Assembly: GCA_965223985.1 (NCBI GenBank)
Contig: OZ245030.1
Span: 3,038,001-3,102,000, forward strand
Origin: JAPPKS01 sp963667895
GTDB lineage: Bacteria; Poribacteria; WGA-4E; PCPOR2b
Direction of reading: 5' to 3'
DNA length: 64,000 nt
Shown: positions 26,614-36,260 of the stretch, one piece after another
Layout of the letters: each line of letters starts with the position of its first letter
Numbering within the stretch: the first letter of the stretch is position 1
Translations under genes and position numbers: made by a program
The notes under the pieces: generated by a model
The model's input: the letters and a program-made list of their open reading frames with translations, nothing else
What the model was told of the DNA's origin: nothing
Databases searched by the model: none

Positions 26614-27249
26614 CTAAAATTCCTGGAGAAATGGATTCCAACGCTTCTCCGCACCCAAGGTAGAACTTGCCCCGTGGCCTGGGTGGATTACTATCTCTTC
26701 ATCAAGTGGGAACAATTTTTCCCGGATGGAATGGATTAATTGGGAATAGGAACTGCCCCACAGATCCGTGCGTCCGATGCTACCTTGAAAAAGCGCATCG
26801 CCTGTGAATAACAGTTTTTCCGGCCCATCCAATCTCAAAGAGATGCTGCCCGGACTGTGTCCGGGGGTTTCGATGACGGATAAGGTGTATCCCGCGAAGG
26901 AGATTTTCTCCCCTTCTCGAATGTATCGATCTACAGTGGGGGCGGCTGGTGTAGGAAAGCCAAACAGCGAAGCTTGCGCCGGTAAATTATCTAGTAGGGG
27001 TTGCTCCGCTGCGTGGATAAGCACCTCTGCACCCGTCTCAGCCTGAATGACGGACGTGGCAGATATATGATCTAGATGAGCATGTGTGTGAATGGCATAT
27101 TTCAGCGTCAGGGTGTGCTGATTCACGACATCCAAGATGCGCTCTGCTTCATCTCCTGGGTCTATGACAACACCCTCTCGTGTTTTTTCACAGCCAAGTA
27201 TCCAGCAGTTAGACTCAAAAGGACTAACAACTACCTGTTCTACTATCAT
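26614..27249 (-). CDS. Metallo-beta-lactamase-fold hydrolase, glyoxalase II-like
   Basis: 211 residues, about the size of YcbL-type single-domain members. The metal site is complete: THAHLDH (HxHxDH), the TPGHSPGS histidine, the aspartate in FTGDALF and the final histidine in IHPGHG. These proteins hydrolyse thioesters such as S-lactoylglutathione; without the C-terminal substrate domain of classical glyoxalase II, the physiological substrate is uncertain. There is no obvious ribosome binding site before the ATG. It is separated from its neighbours by about 150 bp on each side and is probably transcribed alone. Confidence 0.87.
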   Translation of the reverse strand: MIVEQVVVSPFESNCWILGCEKTREGVVIDPGDEAERILDVVNQHTLTLKYAIHTHAHLDHISATSVIQAETGAEVLIHAAEQPLLDNLPAQASLFGFPTPAAPTVDRYIREGEKISFAGYTLSVIETPGHSPGSISLRLDGPEKLLFTGDALFQGSIGRTDLWGSSYSQLIHSIREKLFPLDEEIVIHPGHGASSTLGAEKRWNPFLQEF

Positions 27250-27398
27250 TGCCGGTCTTGTTAGGTATCTATTATGAGGATTAGTCAGTGTGTGTGAAAG
27301 GTGGTTTTCTCACGCACCTGATAAGCGAATAATATGGTGGGATGAAATCTGTCTTTACTCCGTGAACAAAGCTCGACATAAAACTTGAAAGAAGGGGA

Positions 27399-28400
27399 TT
27401 ACCACTGAAACGTATGCGGACCAAAATCTGCCTCATAGTATGAGGCGATGCACCGGCTGGGCGGACTAACTTCATCAAGTCTTGCTCTGTCCTCATCAGT
27501 CACCCGCACGTGCATTGCACCTAAGTTGTCTTCTAACTGTGTCATTGTTCGTGGGCCAATGATTGGACTAGTAATGCCAGGCTGTTGAGCACACCATGCT
27601 AGGGCGAGCTGACTCGGCGTGCAAGGCTTCTCCTTGGCGATTTCTGACACAACATCTAGAACGTCGAACGCGGCATCAGAAAAGAGGTCACGATCTTCAT
27701 TTTTCGGCTGGAAACGGGCGCTTGCAGGACGCGAGCCATCTCGGCGGTACTTGCCGGTTAAGAATCCGCCAGCCAACGGGGACCACGGAATCAACGCAAG
27801 TCCGTACGTCTGTGCCATCGGCACTAACTCAAGCTCAATGCGTCGATCTAATAGGTGATAGGGCGGCTGCTCACAAACAAAGCGATTGAGTCCCAACGCT
27901 TTCGATGTCCACAGCGACTCCATGATTTGCCAAGCCCCAAACGTACTGGTACCGATGTAGCGAACCTTGCCAGCATGGATGAGGTCATCTAGGGCGCCGA
28001 GTGTTTCGTCAATCGGCAGGTCGGAAGTGGGACGGTGAATCTGGTAAAGGTCAATGTAATCCGTCTGCAAACGTCTTAGTGATGCCTCACACTGCTCAAT
28101 TATATGGCGACGGTGATTCCCCGCTGCATTGGGGTCGGTATCGTCCATACGACTGTGTACTTTGGTTGCCAGCACGATGTGTGAGCGTTTACCGTTACGC
28201 CGGACCGCTTTACCGATGACTTCCTCGCTCCGACCACGATTGTAGACATTCGCTGTATCCAGGAAATTAATCCCTGCGTCGATACCCCGATCAATGATGT
28301 CCATTGAGTCGGATTCGCTCGTTCGATCTCCAAAGGTCACGCTTCCAAGACACAGGGTGCTTACCTGTGTGCCTGTACGTCCAAGGCTGCCATACTCCAT
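27399..28400 (-). CDS. Aldo/keto reductase, first of a tandem pair
   Basis: 333 residues from the ATG at 28400, which has GAGGA upstream; the frame extends to 28448 without conserved sequence. The catalytic tetrad is visible: aspartate and tyrosine in DTANVY, lysine in ATKVH and histidine in YQIHRP. The NADPH region has PIIGPRTMTQLEDNLGA. The order fits the AKR11/12 group that includes general stress and sugar-related reductases. It lies 44 bp after its close paralogue, probably in one transcript. The substrate is unknown, but carbonyl compounds of sugars are plausible. Confidence 0.9.
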   Translation of the reverse strand: MEYGSLGRTGTQVSTLCLGSVTFGDRTSESDSMDIIDRGIDAGINFLDTANVYNRGRSEEVIGKAVRRNGKRSHIVLATKVHSRMDDTDPNAAGNHRRHIIEQCEASLRRLQTDYIDLYQIHRPTSDLPIDETLGALDDLIHAGKVRYIGTSTFGAWQIMESLWTSKALGLNRFVCEQPPYHLLDRRIELELVPMAQTYGLALIPWSPLAGGFLTGKYRRDGSRPASARFQPKNEDRDLFSDAAFDVLDVVSEIAKEKPCTPSQLALAWCAQQPGITSPIIGPRTMTQLEDNLGAMHVRVTDEDRARLDEVSPPSRCIASYYEADFGPHTFQW

Positions 28401-28444
28401 TTGAATATTCCTCGCTTTCTTTATCTTTCCACTTTTCCTTCCAA

Positions 28445-29464
28445 TCACCGAAACGTGTGCGGACCAAAGCCGGATTGATGGTACTGGTAGGAAATTGGCG
28501 TCCGATAGGAGATTGCCCGACCGGGAGGGGCAACCTGATCGAGCCGTACTCGATCTGCGTCAGTCACCGACACAGAGACCGCACCCAGATTGTCCTCCAG
28601 CTGTTCCATAGATCGGGGACCAATAATCGGGCTGGTAATCCCTGGCTGTTGGGCGCACCACGCGAGCGCAAGCTGACTGGGCGTACACTCTTTCTCCGCT
28701 GCTATTGCTGTGACGACATCTAATACGTTAAACACAGCGTCCGAAGACAACTGTGCATAATAGCTGTCATCCTGGTACCTTGAGTTCGCCGGCGGTGGCT
28801 CACCGCGCCGGTACTTTCCCGTTAGAAATCCACCTGCTAGCGGCGCCCAAGGAATCATTGCCAGCCCATACGTTTGAGCCATGGGTACCAATTCCCGCTC
28901 AATGCTTCGATCCAACAGATGATACGGTGGCTGTTCACAGATGAAGCGATTGAGCCTTAGTTCTTTTGAAACCCACAACGATTCGACCACTTGCCAAGCA
29001 GCAAAGGTGCTACAGCCGATGTAGCGCACCTTGCCAGCCCGAATCAAATCGTCCAACGCGCGAAGTGTTTCATCAATCGGAATATCTGGGCAAGGACGAT
29101 GGATCTGGTAGAGGTCAATGTAGTCAGTCTGTAAGCGTCGCAGCGACGCCTCACACTGCTCAATGACGTGCCGACGGCTATTGCCCCGTGCATTTGGATC
29201 TTCGTCGTCCATAGGGAAGTGGACCTTGGTTGCGAGCACGATTCGTGAACGTTTGCCGTTTCGCTTCAATGCCATCCCGACCATTTCCTCGCTGACGCCA
29301 CGGCTGTACATATTCGCCGTGTCGAAGAAGTTTATCCCGGCGTCAATTGCGCGATTTACCATGTCCATCGCTTGAGGCTCCTCGGTTCGACGGCCAAACA
29401 TCAAACAGCCCAGACATAACATGCTCACTTTCGTTCCCGTTCTTCCGAGACTGCGATACTCCAT
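28445..29464 (-). CDS. Aldo/keto reductase, second of a tandem pair
   Basis: 339 residues from the ATG at 29464, preceded by AAGGAG. It carries the same tetrad (DTANMY, ATKVH, YQIHRP) and NADPH-binding loop (IIGPRSMEQLEDNLGA) as the neighbouring 27399 gene, and the two agree over nearly their whole length, differing most in the loop around residues 230-245 and at the C-terminus (extra ISYRTPISYQY). This is a recent-looking gene duplication. A sigma-70 promoter lies just upstream at 29543-29571, so this is the first gene of the pair. Confidence 0.9.
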   Translation of the reverse strand: MEYRSLGRTGTKVSMLCLGCLMFGRRTEEPQAMDMVNRAIDAGINFFDTANMYSRGVSEEMVGMALKRNGKRSRIVLATKVHFPMDDEDPNARGNSRRHVIEQCEASLRRLQTDYIDLYQIHRPCPDIPIDETLRALDDLIRAGKVRYIGCSTFAAWQVVESLWVSKELRLNRFICEQPPYHLLDRSIERELVPMAQTYGLAMIPWAPLAGGFLTGKYRRGEPPPANSRYQDDSYYAQLSSDAVFNVLDVVTAIAAEKECTPSQLALAWCAQQPGITSPIIGPRSMEQLEDNLGAVSVSVTDADRVRLDQVAPPGRAISYRTPISYQYHQSGFGPHTFR

Positions 29465-29542
29465 TTGTAACTCCTTCACTTTTCAATGCTCCCGTTTGCG
29501 GTAACGTCGCCATGTAAGTTGGTTTGAACTTTAACTTGAAAC

Positions 29543-29571
29543 ATTATACCACAGGGAAAGGGTGGATACAA
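29543..29571 (-). promoter_or_regulatory. Sigma-70 promoter of the aldo/keto reductase pair
   Basis: On the minus strand TTGTAT (29566-29571) and a perfect TATAAT (29543-29548) are separated by 17 bases. The predicted start of transcription lies about 70 bases before the ATG at 29464. Confidence 0.6.
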
Positions 29572-29789
29572 GACGACTAGCGTAAGAATGGGGAATAGAA
29601 ACACGATCGTTTTAGTTGCATCCCTGCATTTTCTACATCGACTTTCACGTTTTCAAAGGATGGAAACGAAATAATCCGAGGATAACCCGAAAAACATACG
29701 GTCGCAAATGGATTAATCAGGAGTCGGGAGCGTGGATCGCCGAGCTACAGGACTTTGAGCGTCCAACTGTGTAAGTCCCAATTTTCTTG

Positions 29790-29818
29790 TTGACGGCTTC
29801 CTATGTCTGTGATATAGT
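29790..29818 (+). promoter_or_regulatory. Sigma-70 promoter of glpK
   Basis: TTGACG (29790-29795) and TATAGT (29813-29818) are spaced by 17 bases. It implies a leader of about 190 nt before the glpK start at 30012. The 530-bp gap from 29465 to 30011 holds only this promoter, the reductase promoter on the other strand and the leader hairpins. Confidence 0.6.
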
Positions 29819-29846
29819 ATCATCATATTGGCGATTGATCCTTGAC

Positions 29847-29921
29847 CCCCGCTGCGGTGGTGCGAGCGGGGTAAATTTGTCCTCAACTGGGTTGGGGAAC
29901 AAGGAATTGGCTCGTTCCCCT
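29847..29921 (+). promoter_or_regulatory. Two GC-rich hairpins in the glpK leader
   Basis: CCCCGCT (29847-29853) pairs exactly with AGCGGGG (29865-29871), followed by TAAATTTGT. GGGGAAC (29895-29901) pairs exactly with GTTCCCC (29915-29921). Both stems are seven perfect pairs and lie between the promoter and the start codon. They could be attenuator or protein-binding elements; no known riboswitch was recognised. Confidence 0.45.
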
Positions 29922-30011
29922 CCTCCATTTGCACTGTTCCTCCAAAATCTGCCCAAAGAGACCTCACAAGTATTAAGAGAAGATTCGAACAAATTCCGTG
30001 GAGCCGGTAGC

Positions 30012-31499
30012 ATGGCAAGGCGCCCTTATATTCTCTCAATCGATCAAGGCACAACGGGTACGACCGTGCTACTTATTGATAAATTCGGAGAAATTGCGGC
30101 GCGCAGTTATTGCGAATTTACCCAGCGGTATCCTCGCCCCGGCTGGGTCGAACATGATGCCACGGAAATCTGGGAAGTGACTCATAAAGTCATAGGCGAT
30201 CTCGTCCACTCCCACGAGGTTGCGCAGCAAGTTGCGGCAATTGGTTTAACGAATCAGCGTGAGACCACGGTAGTGTGGGATCGCAGTACAGGAATACCGA
30301 TTCACCCTGCGATTGTGTGGCAGTGTCGCCGCACATCAGCAGTCTGCGCGAATTTGAAGGCGCAGGGAATTGAAGATTTGGTACGTGCGAAAACCGGACT
30401 GGTGCTTGACCCGTATTTTTCTGCGACGAAGGTTGCGTGGATTTTGGATAGCGTCAATGGCGCTCGCGATCGGGCTGAACGAGGTGAACTCGCTTTCGGT
30501 ACAGTTGACACATGGCTGCTTTGGAATCTGACTGCGGGAGACGTTCATGCAACGGACTACACGAACGCGTCCCGCACGATGTTGTTCAACATCGACACAC
30601 TCACATGGGACGATGACCTGTTAACTGTATTTCGCGTACCAGAGCACATCTTACCCAAAGTGCAGCCCTCGGCGAGTATTTTTGGTAAAACGAAGAATAT
30701 CGATCTCTTACCGAGTGGCATCCCGATTTCCGGAATTGCTGGAGATCAACAAGCAGCTCTATTTGGGCAACTCTGCACGCAGCCTCCAATGGTGAAAAAC
30801 ACTTACGGCACCGGCTGTTTCTTAATGCTTAACACCGGCGAGAGGCGCGTCAATTCAAAGTCAGGGTTGTTGACGACCTTAGCTTGCGGTATTGATGAAA
30901 AACCGGTTTATGCGCTTGAAGGCAGCGTGTTTATCGCCGGAGCTGCTGTACAGTGGCTCAGGGATGGACTACAAATCATCAAATCCGCCTCAGAAACTGA
31001 AGCAATTGCCGCTAGTGTTGCGGATTCAGGCGGTGTTTTCGTCGTCCCCGCTTTTACCGGACTTGGCGCACCGTACTGGGACGCGAACGCACAGGGAGCG
31101 ATTCTCGGTTTGACACGCGGTACGACCCGTGCCCACATTGTTCGGGCGACATTAGAATCAATCGCGTTTCAAACAGCTGATGTTGTCACAGCGATGATTG
31201 CCGACGCAGAGATTGAATTGGACAGACTGCGCGTCGACGGTGGAGCCGTTGTAAACAATCTCCTGATGCAGTTTCAGGCAGACGTGTTGGGAATTGATGT
31301 CGAGCGTCCAACTCAAACCGAAACAACAGGACTAGGTGCCGGTTACTGCGCAGGGCTAACCGTCGGCGTATGGCAAAGTGTGAAGGACTTGGAATCACAC
31401 CGCAAAATCGACACAGTTTTTTCCCCTCAAATCCCTGCTCGTCAAAGATCGGATAAGCTGGAAGACTGGCGGACTGCTGTAAGAAAGGTGATGAGTTAG
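30012..31499 (+). CDS. glpK: Glycerol kinase
   Basis: 495-residue FGGY-family kinase that makes sn-glycerol 3-phosphate from glycerol and ATP. Signatures: LSIDQGTTGTT at the N-terminus, GLTNQRETTVVWD (substrate/ATP region), GTVDTWLLWNL, GIAGDQQAALFGQ with the catalytic aspartate, KNTYGTGCFLMLNTG and the C-terminal VDGGAVVNN. The ATG at 30012 has GGAG at 30000-30003; the longer frame back to 29787 covers the leader hairpins and is not coding. It is followed, one base after its stop, by a sensor kinase gene. No glpF or glpD is nearby. Confidence 0.95.
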   Translation: MARRPYILSIDQGTTGTTVLLIDKFGEIAARSYCEFTQRYPRPGWVEHDATEIWEVTHKVIGDLVHSHEVAQQVAAIGLTNQRETTVVWDRSTGIPIHPAIVWQCRRTSAVCANLKAQGIEDLVRAKTGLVLDPYFSATKVAWILDSVNGARDRAERGELAFGTVDTWLLWNLTAGDVHATDYTNASRTMLFNIDTLTWDDDLLTVFRVPEHILPKVQPSASIFGKTKNIDLLPSGIPISGIAGDQQAALFGQLCTQPPMVKNTYGTGCFLMLNTGERRVNSKSGLLTTLACGIDEKPVYALEGSVFIAGAAVQWLRDGLQIIKSASETEAIAASVADSGGVFVVPAFTGLGAPYWDANAQGAILGLTRGTTRAHIVRATLESIAFQTADVVTAMIADAEIELDRLRVDGGAVVNNLLMQFQADVLGIDVERPTQTETTGLGAGYCAGLTVGVWQSVKDLESHRKIDTVFSPQIPARQRSDKLEDWRTAVRKVMS

Positions 31500-31500
31500 C

Positions 31501-33234
31501 ATGCGTTTGCAGTGGAAGTACGCGTTGATTGTTAACCTCTCTGTCTTAGCAATTCTAATAACCTTCTACTGGTATGATGATATAAATGCACGAAAGGAGT
31601 TAAATGCGCTGCACGCTGGCGGAGTAGAAAGAGGGGCGGTCTTCAAAGAAATCGCTGAGAAAGAAGTACGTCCTCACATCGAAGCCGAAATTGAACGGTG
31701 GCAAGAATTTAAGCCAAATGAAATCGAAAACGCACTACGGACATTGGACCAGCGGCACATGGAAAACATTTTAGACATTCACGTTACAGTCGGCGATTCT
31801 CGAATTCAGGCAAGCCGCGTTGCAAGTAAGAATATTGATAGCCACATAAATTTGAATGCACAAGACCGTCTTAAAATCGAACAGAACAGTGTAACGGTGT
31901 ATGACACGCCTCCAATCAACGGCAGCAAATATGCGACGGCAGTAATCATTCCCTACGAGGTACAACTTTATGTCCAACCAGATTTGTCACTGGAAGCTAG
32001 TGTTGGATTGTACCACCAAAGCGATTTGGATAACGAGAACATTTCAGAAATTCTTAGACAAGAGCTTAAAAGCCAAGAGGTTGGCTTATCCCAGCATGTT
32101 AATGTGTCGCTTACGGAGAAGGGCGAACGCTGGCTAATCACTGACACTGTTAGTAAACAGAGATATGTCGTACGGAAAGATGAGGATCGGCTCAGTTTCC
32201 TTACGGAGAAAGATGTTCACCAACCCATAAAAGGATATATCCAGGTCCTTTTTGAGGTACCCGACATTGCCAGATTAATCAACAAATCGCGTCAGATGCA
32301 TCTCTTATCAGTCATTATCGTTAGTGTATTGCTTGTGATCATTATTGACATGACAACAACTCGTCTTATCATCCGCCCACTTGAGCGTATGATGGAGATC
32401 ATAAAACGTGCAGAAGCCGGGAATTTGGAATCCCTACCGGAATCATACTCATCGGGTGAAATCAGTCGGATCACCGCTACCCTCATGCGAATGCTACGGC
32501 AACTACAACAGACACAATCGAAGCGAATCGCGGCGCTGGGACAGCTTGCGGCGGGAGTTGCTCACGAAATCCGGAATCCGCTCAATACTATCGCGATGAC
32601 CGCTCAACACTTGAAGGAACTCTTCTCGCAAAAGGAGATTAAATCGCAAGACATTGAGGAAACGAGAGAGTTTTTGAATATCGTCACTTATGAAATCGAA
32701 CAGTTGAGGCACATCGCCGAGCAGTTCTTGACACTGAACCGTCCACAGCAACTTAATCTTGAGCCAACTCACCTCAATGAACTTCTGGATCGGGTGCTGG
32801 CAGAATTTGCACTTACGATGGAGAATGCCAATGTTCAAGTTGTCAGAAATGATGAAAACCTTCCGCATCTTAAGCTCGATGCAGGGCTGATTCGGCAAGC
32901 TATTTTTAATTTTGTTCGGAACAGTATTCAAGCCATGCCTAAAGGTGGCAGTATTTACATCACGACGGAACTGGAGAAGACAATCGGTGACGCAAGACAG
33001 GTTGCATTGGAAATTCGTGACACAGGCATTGGCATTCCGGATGAGATTCAAGAACGCATCTTCGACGCCTATTTTACAACGAAAGAAAAAGAAGGTGGCA
33101 TGGGGCTGGGCCTTGCAATTTCACATCAGATCATTACGGCGCATCAAGGAGAAGTTGAATTCAAGAGTCAGGTTGGGATGGGAACTGCATTCAAGATTAC
33201 TTTTCCTCTGGCCACGGATGATGTCGGAGATTGA
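31501..33234 (+). CDS. Membrane sensor histidine kinase
   Basis: 577 residues. Membrane helix (about 7-24), a periplasmic sensor region (about 25-260) without recognised ligand family, and a second membrane helix (about 263-285). A HAMP segment follows (RPLERMMEIIKRAEAGNLESLP), then a HisKA dimerisation domain with the phospho-acceptor H355 in AHEIRNPLNTI. The ATPase domain has the N box (NFVRNSIQAMP), G1 (DTGIGIP) and G2 (GMGLGLAIS). It starts one base after the glpK stop and is followed 23 bp later by a sigma-54 activator that is its evident partner, so glpK and the two-component pair are probably co-transcribed. Confidence 0.9.
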   Translation: MRLQWKYALIVNLSVLAILITFYWYDDINARKELNALHAGGVERGAVFKEIAEKEVRPHIEAEIERWQEFKPNEIENALRTLDQRHMENILDIHVTVGDSRIQASRVASKNIDSHINLNAQDRLKIEQNSVTVYDTPPINGSKYATAVIIPYEVQLYVQPDLSLEASVGLYHQSDLDNENISEILRQELKSQEVGLSQHVNVSLTEKGERWLITDTVSKQRYVVRKDEDRLSFLTEKDVHQPIKGYIQVLFEVPDIARLINKSRQMHLLSVIIVSVLLVIIIDMTTTRLIIRPLERMMEIIKRAEAGNLESLPESYSSGEISRITATLMRMLRQLQQTQSKRIAALGQLAAGVAHEIRNPLNTIAMTAQHLKELFSQKEIKSQDIEETREFLNIVTYEIEQLRHIAEQFLTLNRPQQLNLEPTHLNELLDRVLAEFALTMENANVQVVRNDENLPHLKLDAGLIRQAIFNFVRNSIQAMPKGGSIYITTELEKTIGDARQVALEIRDTGIGIPDEIQERIFDAYFTTKEKEGGMGLGLAISHQIITAHQGEVEFKSQVGMGTAFKITFPLATDDVGD

Positions 33235-33257
33235 CAATTCGATATGAGGGAGTCTAT

Positions 33258-34655
33258 ATGCCATCAATATTAGTTGTTGAGGATGAAATGGGGCAGCGCA
33301 CGGTTTTACGGCGCATATTGGAACGAGAAGGGTATGAGGTAGCGTTAGCTGAGAACGGTCTTATAGCGCTTGAGAAGATTGAAGAGACGATGTTTGACCT
33401 TGTCATCAGTGACATGCGAATGCCCGAAATGACAGGACGTGACCTCCTGCGTGAAATTAAGCAGAGGGATCCAGATCTACCGGTGCTCATCGTGACAGCT
33501 TTCGCCGAGTTAAAGGATGCTGTTGATTTGGTAGCGCGTGAAGGCGCGTTCTATTATCTTCAAAAACCTATCAATAACGATGTACTCAAAGCACACATCA
33601 AACGCGCGTTAGAGGCGCGAGGTGCGTTTGCGGATGATGAACCCAAACAACCTGATCAGGCTGCACCAGAGATTCTCTTCGATCGTATTATCGGTCAGAG
33701 CGAGCGAATGTTTCAGCTGTTTAAAACCATGTCCCGGATTATTCATCGAGGAGTGAATCAGGTTCTTATCACAGGGGAGACAGGCACCGGGAAAGATTTA
33801 GTTGCAAGAGCCATCCATGAAAAAGGCAAGCGCAAGAATCAGCCGTTCGTCGCGATCAACTGTAGCACGGTGCCCCACGAGTTGATTGAAAGCGAACTTT
33901 TTGGCCATGAGAAAGGCTCCTTTACAGGAGCGGACCGTCAGAAAAAGGGGTTGTTTGAAGTTGCGAACGGTGGAGTAATATTCCTCGATGAAATTGGAGA
34001 TATCTCTATGGCTGCGCAGAGCAAGTTTCTGCGTGTTCTGCAGGACCGCGAAATTATGCGAGTTGGGGGAATAGAATCAATTAAAGTCGATGTATGTGTC
34101 ATCGCCGCAACCAATAAAGTTTTGAAAGCCGTGGTCGAAGCGGGTACATTCCGCGAAGATCTCTATTTTCGATTAAATGTCATCCAGCTTCAGATTCCGT
34201 CGCTACGTGAACGGAAGAGCGACATCCCTACTCTAATCGACTTCTTTCTCAAAAAATTCAGCGAAGAATATCCGGATGCTAAGCCGAAGCATGTAACGCC
34301 AAGGGCGATGTCTGTGCTTCGCCGGTACGAATGGCCGGGGAATGTCCGACAGTTAGAGAATTGCCTGCTAAGAACTTTTGTGCTTCGCGAAGGGGATATA
34401 ATTGATATTGAGGATTTGCCTCTTGAAATCTCGGATAGCTCGCTACCCCCATCCAATTTACGGGTTGAAATCCAAGAGGACGGGATTTCGCTTGAGGAGA
34501 TTGTAATGGAATACATTCGCGCTGCTCTAAGGCAAAGCCGCGGCAATCAAACCAAAGCTGCAGAACTATTGGGAATCTCCCGGCGCCAACTGCAGAATCG
34601 AATGCAGAACCACGGGCTGAGTAGCCAAGACTTCAAGAATATAAATCCGTCATAA
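33258..34655 (+). CDS. NtrC-family sigma-54-dependent response regulator
   Basis: 465 residues from the ATG at 33258, with GAGGGA seven bases before it. A receiver domain (1-120) holds the phospho-acceptor D52 in VISDMRMPE and the conserved lysine in YLQKP. An AAA+ domain follows (about 145-385), with Walker A GETGTGKD, the sigma-54 contact loop GSFTGA (the usual GAFTGA with serine) and Walker B VIFLDEIGD. The C-terminal Fis-type helix-turn-helix is NQTKAAELLGISRRQLQNRM. It activates RNA polymerase holding sigma-54 at -24/-12 promoters; no convincing one was found in the surrounding intergenic DNA. Partner of the kinase at 31501. Confidence 0.92.
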   Translation: MPSILVVEDEMGQRTVLRRILEREGYEVALAENGLIALEKIEETMFDLVISDMRMPEMTGRDLLREIKQRDPDLPVLIVTAFAELKDAVDLVAREGAFYYLQKPINNDVLKAHIKRALEARGAFADDEPKQPDQAAPEILFDRIIGQSERMFQLFKTMSRIIHRGVNQVLITGETGTGKDLVARAIHEKGKRKNQPFVAINCSTVPHELIESELFGHEKGSFTGADRQKKGLFEVANGGVIFLDEIGDISMAAQSKFLRVLQDREIMRVGGIESIKVDVCVIAATNKVLKAVVEAGTFREDLYFRLNVIQLQIPSLRERKSDIPTLIDFFLKKFSEEYPDAKPKHVTPRAMSVLRRYEWPGNVRQLENCLLRTFVLREGDIIDIEDLPLEISDSSLPPSNLRVEIQEDGISLEEIVMEYIRAALRQSRGNQTKAAELLGISRRQLQNRMQNHGLSSQDFKNINPS

Positions 34656-34774
34656 GCGCTGTAGGGAGCAACTACGGAGAAGATATCGTCAGAATGTTTT
34701 CTTCTTACGATTGAAATTCATTGCAAATCTAAACCAAAAGCTACTGCTGCGTACGGAAATATGAGGAAGTTTAT

Positions 34775-35962
34775 ATGACACAACAACCAGTTATCAGTTA
34801 CTTCTTACCTCCACGAATCGAGTACGGCACTGGGGCAATCCGAAACTTAGGTGTTTACGTTGAATCATTTGATGGGAAAAAGCCGCTTATCGCAACGGAT
34901 GCGGGCGTCATAAGGGCGGGCATTCTATCCAAAGCCGTCGAATCATTAGAAAACGCACAAATCGAATATACCGTTTTCGACGATATTGAGCCGAACCCAA
35001 CAGATCTCATTGTGCTCAACGCACTAGAAGTTTACCGTGCGGAAGCGTGCGATTTAGTGATTGCAATTGGTGGGGGGAGTGTGATGGATGCAGCGAAGGC
35101 GATTCGCCTGCTCTCAACGCACGAACTACCCCTAGAACGCTACTTTGTCGATGGGGGCGGTATTGAACGTATCACCTGCAATCTTCCACCGCTAATCTCA
35201 GTGCCGACAACCGCGGGAACCGGCAGTGAGGTGTCACAAGCCGCAATCATAACCGATACTACGCTTAACACGACAGATAGGTGGCGCAAGCGGGCGGTTG
35301 TTTCGCCATACATGATGTCCTCCCTCGCACTACTAGATGCGGAATTGACGCTGGGTATGCCGCCCGCCTTGACCGCTGCAACAGGTATGGACGCTGTAAC
35401 ACACGGCATAGAAGCTTACGTTGCGACACGGTATCACCCTATCTCAGAGGGAGTTGCATTGCAAACGTTGAGGATGCTCAGCAACAACATCTGTCGCGCC
35501 TATCATAGTGGTGACGATATCGAGGCGCGTGGCGAGATGTTACTCGCCGCTTCAATGGCAGCATTCTCTTTTCAGAAAGGTCTTGGTGCCGTACACTCCC
35601 TCGCCCATCAACTTTCATCGAAGGAAGCGAATATACCACACGGTGTTGCGAATGCAATCTTACTGCCGCATGTCATGGCGTTTAATTTACCTTATGCTGT
35701 TAATCGCTATGCGGAAGTCACCACTGCGTTAGGCGTGGGGGCGTCAGGCATGTCAAAGGAAGAGATGGCTCATGCGGCAATTGAAAAAGTCCATTCGTTG
35801 AACAGAGAACTTGGAATGCCCACTGGATTGGGAGCTGCAGGCCTGAAACAAGAACATATTCCGAAACTAGCGAAGGACGCCATGCTCGATCACTGCTACA
35901 AGTTTAACCCTCGTCCTTGCAGTGAGGCGGACATGCAACATTTGTATGAGGCAGCGTTCTAG
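34775..35962 (+). CDS. Iron-containing alcohol dehydrogenase
   Basis: 395 residues of the group III (iron-dependent) alcohol dehydrogenase family. NAD-binding GGGSVMDAAKAI (about residues 97-108) and PTTAGTGSE are present. The metal ligands fit: aspartate in LLDAELTLG, histidine in DAVTHGIEAY, and two histidines in VHSLAHQL and NIPHGVAN. It interconverts an alcohol and its aldehyde or ketone; the substrate cannot be set from sequence. AGGA stands before the ATG. It follows the sigma-54 activator by 119 bp in the same orientation and may belong to the same transcript as glpK and the two-component genes, which would suit polyol metabolism. Confidence 0.9.
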   Translation: MTQQPVISYFLPPRIEYGTGAIRNLGVYVESFDGKKPLIATDAGVIRAGILSKAVESLENAQIEYTVFDDIEPNPTDLIVLNALEVYRAEACDLVIAIGGGSVMDAAKAIRLLSTHELPLERYFVDGGGIERITCNLPPLISVPTTAGTGSEVSQAAIITDTTLNTTDRWRKRAVVSPYMMSSLALLDAELTLGMPPALTAATGMDAVTHGIEAYVATRYHPISEGVALQTLRMLSNNICRAYHSGDDIEARGEMLLAASMAAFSFQKGLGAVHSLAHQLSSKEANIPHGVANAILLPHVMAFNLPYAVNRYAEVTTALGVGASGMSKEEMAHAAIEKVHSLNRELGMPTGLGAAGLKQEHIPKLAKDAMLDHCYKFNPRPCSEADMQHLYEAAF

Positions 35963-36159
35963 AATCTATATTTTGCGCTCCCTGTGATGCCCGAATCCTG
36001 CCTTCGGCAAACTGCCTTTATCGTCTGTGACATCGTAACGTCTCTATCGGTGGCAATGATACGAGCGATTTTTCTTATTTTTGGAAGAAACCAATCCTTC
36101 AACGCTAGCAACAAATGGTTTCCATGAGGTAGAAAATCAAACTATAAATGATTTCCACC

Positions 36160-36177
36160 GAGCCGCCCGGGCTCTTT
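36160..36177 (+). terminator. Possible terminator after the alcohol dehydrogenase
   Basis: GAGCC (36160-36164) and GGCTC (36170-36174) form a five-pair stem around GCCCG, followed by TTT. It is about 200 bp beyond the dehydrogenase stop and on the path between two convergent genes. The T-run is short, so the strength is uncertain. Nothing else was seen in 35963-36260. Confidence 0.3.
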
Positions 36178-36260
36178 CTGGTGTAAGCTTTCATGGTTGG
36201 TGGGATCCTTTTCTTGCTACCGATATTCTATGCTCCATCTGTTACCTAGAAATCATTCTC

